Below are positions 27,770-37,170 of a stretch of DNA of 64,000 nucleotides, piece after piece (within the stretch, counting starts at the first letter, position 1; the number at the start of each line of letters is the position of its first letter). The notes under the pieces are model-generated. The model was not told the origin of the DNA. It worked only from the letters and a program-made list of their open reading frames with translations, and ran no database searches. Both the position numbers and the translations under genes were made by a program. Source of the DNA: Galactobacter caseinivorans (GTDB lineage Bacteria > Actinomycetota > Actinomycetes > Actinomycetales > Micrococcaceae); the NCBI RefSeq assembly GCF_003640665.1, contig NZ_QQXL01000004.1, positions 238,858 through 302,857 on the forward strand. The letters are read 5' to 3'.

Positions 27770-29017
27770 ATGTCCTTGGGCGGTTCGGAATCCGGGGCGA
27801 GTCCCTGGTCGGGGCATGAGCGCGGCAGCCGCGGCTACCGGGCCATGATTCTGGCGCTGTTTGCGGCGGGCGTCGCCACGTTCTCGCAGCTGTACTCGGT
27901 GCAGGGCGTGCTGCCGGAATTGGCTGCGGATCAGCGGATCTCAGAGGCGGATGCCGCGCTGGCGGTGTCCATGGCGACCCTGGGCCTGGCCGTGTCCGTG
28001 ATCCCCTGGTCCGTGATGGCGGACAGGCGCGGGCGGCGCACCACCATGCGTCTGGCCATCCTGTGCGCCGTGGTGCTGGGGCTCCTGGTGCCTTTTGCCC
28101 CCACCTTCCAGGTGCTGCTGGGCCTGCGCCTGCTGGAGGGCCTGGCCTTGGGCGGCATTCCCGCCGTGGCGTTGGCCTACCTCACCGAGGAAGTGGCGCC
28201 GTTGGCCGCGGCCGTGGCAAGCGGAACGTACATCTCCGGGACCACGCTCGGCGGGCTGCTTGGCCGCCTGGTCGCGGGGCCCCTGAGTGAGTTTTATACC
28301 TGGCGGGTGGGCACCTTTGTGGTCTCCGCCGTGGCGGCGGTGGCCGGGCTCATTTTCTTCTTGGTGGCGCCGGCCCCACGCGGATTCCAACCGGTGGTGC
28401 GGCGTTCGGCGCGAGACATTCCCTTGCTGCGCAAGCTGGTGACGTGCCTCAAGGACCGCCGGCTCGTGGCGTTGTTCTGCCAGGGAGGGCTGCTGATGGG
28501 CGGCTTTGTGGCGGTGTACAACTACCTTGGATTCCGGCTGCAGGCACCGCCCTTCCTCATCCCCGCCTCGCTCTCCGCACTGCTGTTCCTGGCCTACCTC
28601 TCCGGGACGTGGTCCTCAGCGCAGTCCGGCAGGCTCTCCTCCCGTCATGGCCGCTATCCCGTGCTGCGTGGGGCGAGCGGCGTCATGCTCGCAGGCCTGC
28701 TACTGACATGGATGGACTCCCTGCCGGCCGTGATCGCTGGCCTTCTCCTCTTTACCGCAGGCTTCTTCGCGGCGCATGCAACCGCTTCCGGTTGGGTGCC
28801 AGGGCTGGTGCGCACCGGCCGCGCGCAGGCCTCCAGCCTCTACAACCTGGCTTACTACGGCGGTTCCTCGCTCTTTGGCTGGGCCGTGGGCCTGGCCTTT
28901 CAGGGTCAGGGATGGGGCGGTGTGGTCGCGAGCGTCGGAGCCATGATTGTGCTCGCCGTGCTGATCGCCTGGGCGGTGCTGCGCAAGGAAGGTCGCGGCG
29001 CCGCGCTGGGGAGTTAA
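27770..29017 (+). CDS. MFS transporter, YnfM-like
   Basis: 415 residues, 12 predicted helices. The MFS loop 2-3 motif is MADRRGRRTTMRLAIL; the opening LYSVQGVLPELAADQRIS resembles the YnfM/AraJ (DHA1) group of drug or metabolite exporters. ATG 27770 was chosen over the upstream extension, which overlaps the protease gene and is not hydrophobic. Substrate unknown. Confidence 0.85.
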   Translation: MSLGGSESGASPWSGHERGSRGYRAMILALFAAGVATFSQLYSVQGVLPELAADQRISEADAALAVSMATLGLAVSVIPWSVMADRRGRRTTMRLAILCAVVLGLLVPFAPTFQVLLGLRLLEGLALGGIPAVALAYLTEEVAPLAAAVASGTYISGTTLGGLLGRLVAGPLSEFYTWRVGTFVVSAVAAVAGLIFFLVAPAPRGFQPVVRRSARDIPLLRKLVTCLKDRRLVALFCQGGLLMGGFVAVYNYLGFRLQAPPFLIPASLSALLFLAYLSGTWSSAQSGRLSSRHGRYPVLRGASGVMLAGLLLTWMDSLPAVIAGLLLFTAGFFAAHATASGWVPGLVRTGRAQASSLYNLAYYGGSSLFGWAVGLAFQGQGWGGVVASVGAMIVLAVLIAWAVLRKEGRGAALGS

Positions 29018-29025
29018 AATTCGGT

Positions 29026-29637
29026 ATGCACAGCGCGCGGAAACGTAGCAAGATTCTCACATGTTTGCAGCGCTCCCAGCGCGAGGCCGCGATCGTGAGG
29101 TATCGCCGAGCCGCGGTGCTCGGGAAGCGGGGCGGCCACCAGGATCGCGAAGCGTTCTATGGCGTGGTGTTAGACCGCGGGCCGGAGTGGGTGCTCTTTG
29201 CCGTGCTGCGTGATGGCGGCTACCCGAATGGATACAGCGTGGTTCGCCTTCGCGACATCACCGAGGCCAGGCTTGCCCCGGTGTTCCAGGAGTTCGTTGA
29301 GTCTCGCGATCCGTGGCCCCTTATCGCTCCGGAGCACCCTCTGGATCTTTCGGAGACGGGCGGGCTCCTGCAGAGCGTCGCCAAGAACGCAGCCGTCTAC
29401 GAGCTGTATGAGGAAGAGCGGCGGTTGGGGCACATGTGGATCTGCTCCCCGCAGACATGGCGCAAGCGCTCGGTCTGGGTCCGCATGATCGATCCGGACG
29501 GCAGATGGGATGCCATGTGGACCAATACGCGCTTTAAGCACGTGACCCGGATCGATTTTCTGGGCGACTACTCCTGCGCCATGGAGCAGATGGCCGGACC
29601 GAATCCTGATGATGCTGCCAGTCCCGTGACCGCGTGA
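29026..29637 (+). CDS. Hypothetical soluble protein
   Basis: 203 residues, no signal peptide or membrane helix, Arg- and Trp-rich, with QTWRKRSVWVRMIDPDGRWD near the C-terminus. I recognise no domain. ATG 29026 lies 8 bases after the MFS stop, with no obvious Shine-Dalgarno. Codon bias is weaker than in the neighbours (more A/T at third positions), so this may be an accessory gene. Confidence 0.6.
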   Translation: MHSARKRSKILTCLQRSQREAAIVRYRRAAVLGKRGGHQDREAFYGVVLDRGPEWVLFAVLRDGGYPNGYSVVRLRDITEARLAPVFQEFVESRDPWPLIAPEHPLDLSETGGLLQSVAKNAAVYELYEEERRLGHMWICSPQTWRKRSVWVRMIDPDGRWDAMWTNTRFKHVTRIDFLGDYSCAMEQMAGPNPDDAASPVTA

Positions 29638-29759
29638 ATCCACAGGTGAGCGGCGCTCCCGTCCCTCACAGGCCCTGAACTGCCACACTCTGGTGAGGGT
29701 CCGGCTCGCGCCGAGACGGGCGATACGCAGCGCAATGCTCTGTGGGGAGGGTGGCAGAT

Positions 29760-30242
29760 ATGGGGGACGTTCCAGAGGAGCGGGCGGAAGTCGTTGCAGC
29801 AGCGCTCAAGGCGTTGGAATGGCGGCGCTACACCATCATGTTGGTGTGGGTCTTGGCCTTAGGGTTCTGTCTTTCCGTGGTTTGCTTCGCTGTCCTGCTG
29901 GGGGCCCTGGACGACGCCTTTCAACTCGGGGCACTGGTGATTGCCCTCTACTGGGGGATATGCGTTGCACTATTAGGGCTAGGAGTCGCAGCGGCTGGGA
30001 CGGCTCTGACCAAGAACGCAGCGTGGGGGCATGTGATGGGCTTCGCGGTCGTGGTGCTCTGCACGCTGGCCGCCATGTGGATGCTCTCGCACTTGCTTCC
30101 TTCGGCCTTCGAGCTGGACTTCGCCCGCCGTTGGGCGGTCCTGCTCCGCGTGTTCCTGCCGATCGTTCCCCCCTACGGCGTGGCTCTTGTGATGGGATGG
30201 CTAGCAACAAGGCAAGAGGTTCCGCGCGCACAGACTGGCTAG
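29760..30242 (+). CDS. Small four-helix membrane protein (paralogue of the next gene)
   Basis: 160 residues, four hydrophobic segments, short charged N-terminus. It shares GTALTKNAAWGHVMGF and the final helix with the following gene (ATALTKSAVWGHVMGL), so the pair is a tandem duplication. ATG 29760 sits 8 bases after GGGGAGGG. Family and function unknown. Confidence 0.65.
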   Translation: MGDVPEERAEVVAAALKALEWRRYTIMLVWVLALGFCLSVVCFAVLLGALDDAFQLGALVIALYWGICVALLGLGVAAAGTALTKNAAWGHVMGFAVVVLCTLAAMWMLSHLLPSAFELDFARRWAVLLRVFLPIVPPYGVALVMGWLATRQEVPRAQTG

Positions 30243-30297
30243 GATTCAGGCTGAAGTCACTGGCACGCGTTGGGCATGGGGAGAAGGAGCGGCAACT

Positions 30298-31002
30298 ATG
30301 GGGACCACACCGCAGGAACAGCCACGGGAGCGTCCGCCGCTGATCGAGACCAACGTGGATCACCTCCTGCCCACCCAGGCGCCGCCGCCCGCTGGCCCGG
30401 TCTTGCCGTACCGGCCCACTGGCTACCCCGCGCCGCCGGCACCGTTAGCGCCGCTGCCCCCGGCTGGTCCCCAGCCGTACGCCGTCCAGCCTTACGCCCC
30501 CCAGCAGTACGGCGCCGGGCTCGTTGCCGCACCCGTGGACCCGGCCTCGGAGCAAGCCTCGTTGCTGTGGCGACGCTACTGGCTCATGACGGGCGTCATC
30601 ATGGTTGGCGGCGCCGTCCTTGCGGTCCTCCTTGGCCTGGTCCTGTCCGTCTCCCTGCTGTTCATGGTGGGACTCGTGACCCTCATGGGGGTGCTCGTGG
30701 GCGGCGGCTTCTTTGCCATGGTCGGCGTGGGCATCGCGGCGGCCGCGACCGCACTCACCAAGAGCGCCGTCTGGGGGCACGTGATGGGGCTGGTGATCGC
30801 TACCCTGCTGGCCGTGCTGGTGCTGGTGGGCATCGGGGCAGCGGAGTCACGGTCGCAGTATGGAAGCGATGCCGGGTCGGTGTGGATGCTGGGCGTCATC
30901 TTGGCCCAGGTGGTGATCCCCTACGCCATCGCACTGCTCGGCGGGTGGCTGTGGGCCAAAACCATCAAGCCGCGCACCATCTACGCCTGGGCGCCCGCCT
31001 AA
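30298..31002 (+). CDS. Pro/Tyr-rich membrane protein (paralogue of previous gene)
   Basis: 234 residues: a disordered Pro/Ala/Tyr/Gln-rich cytosolic head (about 1-80, with PYAVQPYAPQQYG) then four membrane helices homologous to the preceding gene. Such heads occur on several membrane proteins in this window. GGAG lies upstream of the ATG. Function unknown. Confidence 0.65.
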   Translation: MGTTPQEQPRERPPLIETNVDHLLPTQAPPPAGPVLPYRPTGYPAPPAPLAPLPPAGPQPYAVQPYAPQQYGAGLVAAPVDPASEQASLLWRRYWLMTGVIMVGGAVLAVLLGLVLSVSLLFMVGLVTLMGVLVGGGFFAMVGVGIAAAATALTKSAVWGHVMGLVIATLLAVLVLVGIGAAESRSQYGSDAGSVWMLGVILAQVVIPYAIALLGGWLWAKTIKPRTIYAWAPA

Positions 31003-31145
31003 GGTGGGCACCCGCATCAGCACTCGCCACTGCTGAGCGCGGCACCGCCCCCGCCCGGGTGCATTGCGCGCTGAGGGTGCGCCTCGTACTGTGCAAGGTG
31101 GGTCACATCGACGGGATGGTGGCCGCGGATCGCGAGGAGTTCACC

Positions 31146-32294
31146 GTGCCAGAGGCCTTCATTGTCGACGCGATCCGAACGCCGGTGGGGCGCCGTGGCA
31201 AGGGCCTGTCCGCGGTGCACCCGCTGGACCTGGCCGCGGCCCCGCTGCGTGAGGCCGTCTCCCGCGTCGGAGTGGACAGCGGCGAGTATGACGAGGTGAT
31301 CCTGGGTTGCATTGACCAGCTGGGACCCCAGTCCATGGACATTGCCCGCAACGCCTGGCTCGCGGCGGGCCTGGATCAGTCCGTCCCCGGCACCACGGTT
31401 GAGCGCCAATGTGGCTCCGGCCAGCAGGCCATCATGTACGCGGCCCAGGCCGTGATGAGCGGCACCAGCGATCTCATCGTGGCCGGTGGGGTGCAATCCA
31501 TGAGCTCCATCCCCCTCCAGGCCTCCAATCGGGCGGCCGCCGAACTGGGCTTTCCGGACCCCTTTGCCGGCTCCAAGGACTGGGCGGCGCGCTACGGGGA
31601 CCAGGAGATTTCCCAGTTCCGAGGCGCGGAGATGATGGCGCAGAAGTGGGGCTTCACCCGCGAGCAGCTGGAGGACTTCGCGACCGCCTCACATGAGCGC
31701 GCCATCGCGGCGCAGGCGGCCGGCCGTTTTGATCGGGAGATCCTGTCGCTGGGTGGGTTGGCCCGGGACGAGGGGCCGCGCGCCCCCGACCGGGACAAGA
31801 TGGCCACGCTGGCTCCCATCGTGGAGGGCGGCCTCCACACGGCGGCCACCGCCTCGCAGATGTCCGACGGCTCGGCGGCCCTGGTGATCGCCTCGGAGGA
31901 GGCGGTGAGGCGCCACGGCCTCACCCCGCGCGCCAGGATCCATCACATCAGCGCCCGTGGGGATGATCCCGTCATGATGCTGTCCGCGCCCATCGAGGCC
32001 ACGCGTCACGCGCTGAAGCGCACCGGCCTGAGCCTGGACGCCATGGACGTGGTGGAGATCAATGAGGCCTTCGCCGCGGTGGTGCTGGCCTGGCAACACG
32101 AGCTGGGAGCGGACCCGGCCAAGACCAATCCCAACGGCGGCGCCATTGCCCTGGGGCATCCCATCGGTGCCACCGGGGCGCGCCTCATGGTCTCGCTGCT
32201 GCATGAACTGGAGCGCACGGGCGGCCGCTATGGCCTGCAGACCATGTGCGAGGGCGGCGGGCAGGCCAACGTGACCATCATCGAGCGGCTCTAG
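31146..32294 (+). CDS. Acetyl-CoA C-acyltransferase (thiolase)
   Basis: 382-residue thiolase catalysing the last step of beta-oxidation or acetoacetyl-CoA formation. Catalytic residues: Cys89 in VERQCGSGQQ, His338 in GHPIGATG, Cys368 in MCEGGGQAN; NEAFAA is present. GTG 31146 follows CGAGGAG. An acyl-CoA ligase starts 33 bases downstream, so the two probably form a fatty/organic acid activation and cleavage operon. Confidence 0.92.
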   Translation: MPEAFIVDAIRTPVGRRGKGLSAVHPLDLAAAPLREAVSRVGVDSGEYDEVILGCIDQLGPQSMDIARNAWLAAGLDQSVPGTTVERQCGSGQQAIMYAAQAVMSGTSDLIVAGGVQSMSSIPLQASNRAAAELGFPDPFAGSKDWAARYGDQEISQFRGAEMMAQKWGFTREQLEDFATASHERAIAAQAAGRFDREILSLGGLARDEGPRAPDRDKMATLAPIVEGGLHTAATASQMSDGSAALVIASEEAVRRHGLTPRARIHHISARGDDPVMMLSAPIEATRHALKRTGLSLDAMDVVEINEAFAAVVLAWQHELGADPAKTNPNGGAIALGHPIGATGARLMVSLLHELERTGGRYGLQTMCEGGGQANVTIIERL

Positions 32295-32327
32295 AGCCCT
32301 GCGATCCCTAGAGCAAGGACCACACCA

Positions 32328-33908
32328 GTGAACGCACTCGAAGACACCATCGCGGCGGCCCGTTCCACGCGGCTGGACTCGCTCCTGACGCGGAGCGCGG
32401 AACGCACCCCACACGCCGCAGCCCTGCGCTTTGAGGAGCGCGAGTGGAGCTACGCGGAGCTAGAGGCGGCCGTGGACAGAGTCGCAGTGCGGCTGCTCGG
32501 CGCGGGCCTCAGCAGAGGCGACCGCGTGGCCGCCTACGGCCTGAACTCTGACGCGTACGCGGTGCTTTTCTTGGCCTGTGCCCGCGCCGGGCTGGTCCAC
32601 GTCCCCGTGAACTTCGCGCTCAAGGGTGATGAGCTGCGCTATCTACTAGAGGACTCTGGTGCCACGCTGCTTGCGGCGGACCCGGCCCTGCGGGCCACGG
32701 TCAAGGCGGTGTTCGACGCCGGCGGGGCTGCCTCGGTGCGCCAGGTGTGGGACCTTCTGCCCCCGCCTGGGGGAGAGGGCCACCCGTCCGTGCTCACCAC
32801 GGCGCTTGATCCCGCTCCGCACGGCGGCACGGAGGCGCTCGCCGCGGTCCGCGTGGACGGCGATGACCTGGTGCAACTGCTCTATACCTCGGGGACCACC
32901 TCGGCACCCAAGGGCGCCATGATGACACACGCCGCGCTGATGGCCGAGTACGTCTCTGCCACGATCGCCCTGGATCTGGACGCGGAGGACCGCCCGCTGG
33001 TCGCCATGCCGCTGTATCACTCGGCGGCCATGCATGTCTTTTTGATGCCGTACCTGGCACTCGGTGCCACTGTGCGGCTCCTACCCAAGCCGGACGTCGG
33101 GCAGATTGTGGAGTTGGTGGAATCCGAGCGCGCCCGCTCGCTGTTCCTGGCGCCCACCGTGTGGGTGCCGCTCGCGAACCATCCCGAGCTGGCCACACGT
33201 GATCTTTCCTCGCTCACTAAGGCCCAATACGGCGCGTCCATCATGCCGGTCACGGTGTTGGCGCGCCTGCGCGAGCGATACCCGAGCATCGGCTTTTACA
33301 ACTGCTTTGGGCAGTCGGAACTCGGCCCGCTCTGCACGGTGCTGCGACCGGAGGAGCATGAAGCGCGGCCCGCGTCCGCCGGGCGCCCCGTGTACTTTGT
33401 CCAGGCGCGGGTTCTCACCGCCAACGGCGACGTGGCCGGGCAAGACGAGCCGGGCGAGATTCAGTACCGCGGACCGCAGCTGTTTAAGGGGTACTGGAAC
33501 AAGCCGGAGCAAACGGCGGAAGCGTTCGACGGCGCGTGGTTCCGCTCCGGCGATCAGGTCACCAAGGACGCGGGGGGCTTCATTACCGTGGTGGATCGCA
33601 TCAAGGACGTGATCAATACCGGCGGGGTGCTGGTGGCGCCGCGTGAGGTGGAGGACGCGATTTACGAACTGGAGTCCGTCGCGGAGGTCGCGGTGATTGG
33701 TCTGCCGGATGAGCGATGGATCGAGGCGGTGACGGCGGTCGTGGTGCTCAAGCCGGGGGCCAGCCTCACCGCAGAGGCCGTGCGGGCCCATGTGAAGGAG
33801 CGCATCGCCGCGTTTAAGGTGCCCAAGGCGGTGGAGTTTGTGCAGGAGCTGCCGCGGAATCAGTCCGGCAAGCTGCTCAAGCGCGAGCTGCGGGCGGAGA
33901 GGTCATGA
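32328..33908 (+). CDS. Acyl-CoA synthetase (AMP-forming)
   Basis: 526-residue ANL-superfamily ligase that adenylates a carboxylic acid and transfers it to CoA. P-loop YTSGTTSAPKG at about 186-196, FGQSELGP as the adenine/substrate motif, GDQVTKDAGGFITVVDRIKD hinge, and the C-terminal catalytic Lys in NQSGKLLKR. GTG 32328. Fatty or aromatic acid specificity cannot be told. The stop overlaps the next gene by four bases (ATGA). Confidence 0.9.
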   Translation: MNALEDTIAAARSTRLDSLLTRSAERTPHAAALRFEEREWSYAELEAAVDRVAVRLLGAGLSRGDRVAAYGLNSDAYAVLFLACARAGLVHVPVNFALKGDELRYLLEDSGATLLAADPALRATVKAVFDAGGAASVRQVWDLLPPPGGEGHPSVLTTALDPAPHGGTEALAAVRVDGDDLVQLLYTSGTTSAPKGAMMTHAALMAEYVSATIALDLDAEDRPLVAMPLYHSAAMHVFLMPYLALGATVRLLPKPDVGQIVELVESERARSLFLAPTVWVPLANHPELATRDLSSLTKAQYGASIMPVTVLARLRERYPSIGFYNCFGQSELGPLCTVLRPEEHEARPASAGRPVYFVQARVLTANGDVAGQDEPGEIQYRGPQLFKGYWNKPEQTAEAFDGAWFRSGDQVTKDAGGFITVVDRIKDVINTGGVLVAPREVEDAIYELESVAEVAVIGLPDERWIEAVTAVVVLKPGASLTAEAVRAHVKERIAAFKVPKAVEFVQELPRNQSGKLLKRELRAERS

Positions 33909-34531
33909 GCCAACCGCCGGGCCCGTACTCGCAGCAGGGGCCGTACCTGGAGCGGCCGCAGATGGTTCCGGTCGGCTACGTGATTCCGCGGGCCCCGCTC
34001 CCCACGGATCCCTCGTGGAAGGCCATTCTCTGGTTCAGCGCCGGGCTGGTGCTGGTGCCCGTGGGGCTTGCCTTCTTGGTGCTGCTCCTGGTCTTGGGCG
34101 GCGCCGCCTCCATCCTGGGGGCGTTCGAAGCGCAACAGGCGGGGGACTACATGCCCTTCGCCTCGGCCGTGATCGTGGGCATGCTTCCCTCCACGGTGCT
34201 TCCTGCGTTGATCATCATCGGCAACCGGGCACTGCGGGCGCCCTGGTGGGCGGGAACGCTCGTTTCCGCCGCCGTGGTCGTTGTGGTGGGCCTAGTCCTG
34301 AGCAGGGCCTTTATTCACACTGGCAACGGGTGGTTGCAGGGGGTCTCCGTGGTGGCCGGCCTCTTTCTCGTGTTCGGGGCTTTCTGGATGATCTTGGCGC
34401 TGGTGCTCGGCCCGCTACTCATCGCCCAGTCCAGCCGGCGCCGGCGGGCTAGGGCGTTCATGGCAGCTGGTTACCCAGGGCCGGGCTATCCAGGACACCC
34501 GCCGCCCCCTCCATGGAAGGCAGGATCATGA
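33905..34531 (+). CDS. Small membrane protein with Pro/Gln head (paralogue of next gene)
   Basis: 208 residues: a short Gln/Pro/Tyr-rich head, DPSWKAILWF entering the first of about four helices, NRALRAPWWAGTLVS, then a basic SSRRRRAR tail and a Gly/Pro C-terminus. Coupled by ATGA to the ligase before it and to its paralogue after it. No known family. Confidence 0.7.
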   Translation: MSQPPGPYSQQGPYLERPQMVPVGYVIPRAPLPTDPSWKAILWFSAGLVLVPVGLAFLVLLLVLGGAASILGAFEAQQAGDYMPFASAVIVGMLPSTVLPALIIIGNRALRAPWWAGTLVSAAVVVVVGLVLSRAFIHTGNGWLQGVSVVAGLFLVFGAFWMILALVLGPLLIAQSSRRRRARAFMAAGYPGPGYPGHPPPPPWKAGS

Positions 34532-35208
34532 GCCAGTCACCGGGCCAACACCCTCCTCAGGGTCAGTACCCACCGCCGGGCCAGTACCCCCCGCTCGTGT
34601 ATGGGGGCGGCGTGCCGGCCCGGCCGCAGGGACCTCTTCCCCGGGACCCCTCGTGGAAGGCCGTGCTGTGGTTCTGTGCGGCGCTGTTGTTGGCCCCTGC
34701 GCTCCTGGTCTCGGGTGGGATGCTGCTCCTGGGCATCCTGTTCCTGATGCTGGGCCACGGCAGCCTCTCGATGTTTGGCGACGTGTTGTCGGCCGGGGCC
34801 GACCTGTTCGTGGACACGCTGCCTATGCTCCTGCCACCGTGTCTGGCCCTCATCGGAAACCGAGCCCTGCGGGGCCCGTGGTGGGCCGGGGCGCTGGTGT
34901 CCATCCCGGTGTTCTTGGCGGCCACCGTCGCCGCGTCCCTCATCTGGAAGGACGTTCGCACGCCGTGGGCAACGGGGATAACCCGCATAGCTGAGTGGTT
35001 TTTGATGCCCGGTGCGCCGCTGGTGATCCTGGTGCTGGTGCTGGGGCCGCTCTTCGTGGCACGCTCGGCCCGGCGCAGACGGGCCCGCGCCATGATGACA
35101 CCCGGGGCTCCGGTCCAGCAGTATCCAGGCCAGCAGTTCCCGGGCCAGCAATACCCAGGCCAGCAGTACCCGGGCCAGCAATACCCGGGTGGACCGCCGC
35201 GACGCTAA
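34528..35208 (+). CDS. Membrane protein with C-terminal QQYPG repeats
   Basis: 226 residues, paralogue of the preceding gene (DPSWKAVLWF, NRALRGPWWAGALVS, SARRRRAR), with a Gln/Pro/Tyr-rich head and a C-terminal run of five QQ(Y/F)PG pentads. It starts at ATG 34528 in an ATGA overlap. Its TAA overlaps the TAG of the convergent permease (shared CTAA), so the two genes have no spacer. Function unknown; the tails suggest cytosolic low-complexity interactions. Confidence 0.7.
   Translation: MSQSPGQHPPQGQYPPPGQYPPLVYGGGVPARPQGPLPRDPSWKAVLWFCAALLLAPALLVSGGMLLLGILFLMLGHGSLSMFGDVLSAGADLFVDTLPMLLPPCLALIGNRALRGPWWAGALVSIPVFLAATVAASLIWKDVRTPWATGITRIAEWFLMPGAPLVILVLVLGPLFVARSARRRRARAMMTPGAPVQQYPGQQFPGQQYPGQQYPGQQYPGGPPRR
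35116..35190 (+). repeat. Five 15-base in-frame tandem repeats
   Basis: Units of the type CAGCAGTACCCGGGC differ at a few third positions and encode QQYPG (second unit QQFPG). They form the C-terminal tail of the membrane protein and are a likely slippage site. Confidence 0.9.
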
Positions 35209-36584
35209 CTGCCGGGCGTGGCGTCGTCAGCCAGGTGCTGGTATGGCTCAACCGAGCCACGGGTTCGCGCGGGCAACATCAGACCCAGGTAGAGCACAAA
35301 GGAGATGGCGAGGGCCGGAACGGTGGCACCGATGGGGCTGGGCCACACGTAGGTCAGGGCCGCGGATGAGAGCGCACCCGCAATCCAGACCCCGACCGCT
35401 ATCCAGTTGACGCCAGCCTGATACCAGTAGCGTCCGCCAGTGGGGCGGAGCAGGTCTCGGTTGTAGCGCCCGCGCTTGATCAGGTAGTAGTCCACGATCA
35501 TGATCGCGAACACCGGCACAAAGAAGGAACCGACGACAGTCAGGAAGGTCGTGAACTGATCAAGGAGCGCCAGCCACGTGGAACCCGCGATGGAGACCAC
35601 GCCGATGATGAGCGCCGTGGGAAGGAACTTCACGCGACTGCCGACCTTTGAGTTGACCACGGAGGTGGTCATTCCGTAGACCACCATCGTGTTGGTTGCC
35701 ATCACGGAGAGGAAGATGACGATCGCGATGGGGGCGCCGAACGCATCCACGAGCAGGGTCGGATCAAATGCGATCACCTGGGTTCCGCGCAGCGCTACGT
35801 ACGCGATGGCCGTGGCACCGAGGGTCATCGAGATGATGGTGGAGAACATGTAACCGAGGCCGGAGCCCAGGATGCCGGCCTTGCTACTGCGGGCCAGGCG
35901 GTTGAAGTCTGCCGAGAGCACGGTCCAGGAGATAGCGGTCGCGAACACGATGTCGAATGCGCTGAAAGGCGTCGTCCCAGTCGAGGCATCCACGGGAAGG
36001 GCCTGGAACTCGGCCGGTGAGTAGGCACCAAAGGCGGTGGCAAAGATCCACGCGATGATCACCAGCATCACCACGGCCAGCCAGGGCTCCACCCTCGCAA
36101 TGCCGGTGTGGCCAAAGATCGCGAGGATCACCACAATGGCCTCGCATAGGACCGAGAAGAGGACGGGGTTGGAGAAACCTGTCAGGCTGGCCACCAGGTG
36201 ATTGACCGTGACCCCGGCCAGCATCGCTTGGACCCAACTCCAGCCCATCAGCACGCAGAGATTGGCCGCGACCGGTAGGAAACTGCCTTTGGTGCCGAAG
36301 GCTCCGCGGGTCAGCGCCATGGTAGGCAAACCGGTGCGGGTGCCGATGTTTCCCACCAAGGTGAGCACCACGGCGCCGCAGACGGTGCCGAGTGCAATCA
36401 TGGCGAGGGTGGTGCCAAAGTCCAGTCCAGGGATGAAGAGCGTGCCGGTGAGCAGGGTCGTCACCACCAGGTTGGCGGCGAGCCAGATCATGCCAATGCG
36501 CGGCATGTTGAGCGTGCCGCGGACCGCACCGCCGTCCTCTGCGTTGGATTGCAGGCGGGATTCAAGGCCCTTGTAGAGGGACAT
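35205..36584 (-). CDS. Purine/cytosine permease (CodB-like NCS1)
   Basis: 459 residues, 12 hydrophobic segments. NCS1 features: GFSNPVLFSVLCEAIVV region, TAISWTVLSADFNRLARSS, and VDYYLIKRGRYNRDLL near the C-terminus. CodB-type rather than the allantoin type at the window start. The ATG at 36584 overlaps the stop of the SnoaL-like gene (ATGA), so the two are translated as a unit. Likely imports a nucleobase or a related heterocycle. Confidence 0.87.
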   Translation of the reverse strand: MSLYKGLESRLQSNAEDGGAVRGTLNMPRIGMIWLAANLVVTTLLTGTLFIPGLDFGTTLAMIALGTVCGAVVLTLVGNIGTRTGLPTMALTRGAFGTKGSFLPVAANLCVLMGWSWVQAMLAGVTVNHLVASLTGFSNPVLFSVLCEAIVVILAIFGHTGIARVEPWLAVVMLVIIAWIFATAFGAYSPAEFQALPVDASTGTTPFSAFDIVFATAISWTVLSADFNRLARSSKAGILGSGLGYMFSTIISMTLGATAIAYVALRGTQVIAFDPTLLVDAFGAPIAIVIFLSVMATNTMVVYGMTTSVVNSKVGSRVKFLPTALIIGVVSIAGSTWLALLDQFTTFLTVVGSFFVPVFAIMIVDYYLIKRGRYNRDLLRPTGGRYWYQAGVNWIAVGVWIAGALSSAALTYVWPSPIGATVPALAISFVLYLGLMLPARTRGSVEPYQHLADDATPGS

Positions 36585-37009
36585 CAGCGCTCGCCTGCGT
36601 CGTCCAGCGCGCTCAGCGTGGAGAGGTGCTCGTGCACGGCGAGCAGCCCGTCACCGTCCGTGCGGAACACGATGGACTCGCGCTCGCGATAGGAATCCTG
36701 CGTGCCATTGCCTAGGTCCACAGTGGTGGCGACAGTGTGGCTGAAGATGCCACCGCCCGGGTACGCCTGTGCCAGCTGCTCAGTGGAGACGCACTTCAGC
36801 ACGCGCCAACCTTCCGCGATCCAGCCCTGCCACAGAGCCTCGTACTCGGCCCGGGCGTCCAGGCGGCCCGGCTCGGTGTGGAAGACAAAGCTTGCGTCCG
36901 GGGCGAAGGCCGTGAAGTACTCCGTGCCGTCGTTAGCGGCAAACGCCCTGACAATCTGGGCGGCTGCAGCGAGGATCTCTTCGAGGGCGGGGGTGCGTAG
37001 GTTGGTCAT
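36584..37009 (-). CDS. SnoaL/NTF2-fold protein
   Basis: 141 residues with the nuclear-transport-factor-2 cone fold pattern (SFVFHTEPGRLDARAEYEALW, then VDLGNGTQDSYRERESIVF). Members are small hydrolases, isomerases or ligand-binding proteins. ATG 37009 was chosen; an upstream in-frame extension to 37045 is Arg-rich and unlikely. It heads the two-gene operon with the NCS1 permease, so it may act on the imported heterocycle. Confidence 0.75.
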   Translation of the reverse strand: MTNLRTPALEEILAAAAQIVRAFAANDGTEYFTAFAPDASFVFHTEPGRLDARAEYEALWQGWIAEGWRVLKCVSTEQLAQAYPGGGIFSHTVATTVDLGNGTQDSYRERESIVFRTDGDGLLAVHEHLSTLSALDDAGER

Positions 37010-37058
37010 GATGCGTCTCCGAGCGTGTGGGGCTGATCGTGCCAAACGTCAGACCTAT

Positions 37059-37075
37059 GTTGCACAGCAGGCAAC
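37059..37075 (-). promoter_or_regulatory. Operator-like inverted repeat upstream of SnoaL-permease operon
   Basis: GTTGC-N7-GCAAC, 50 bases before the start codon. The spacing suits a dimeric regulator. No regulator gene is adjacent. Confidence 0.35.
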
Positions 37076-37170
37076 TTCTGATGCGCAGTGATGAAACTAC
37101 GCGAGCTTATGGCGCACTTAGAGTGATGTCAACCACAGTTCGGAAGGCGCTCGCGCGCCCCTTCGCCCAC

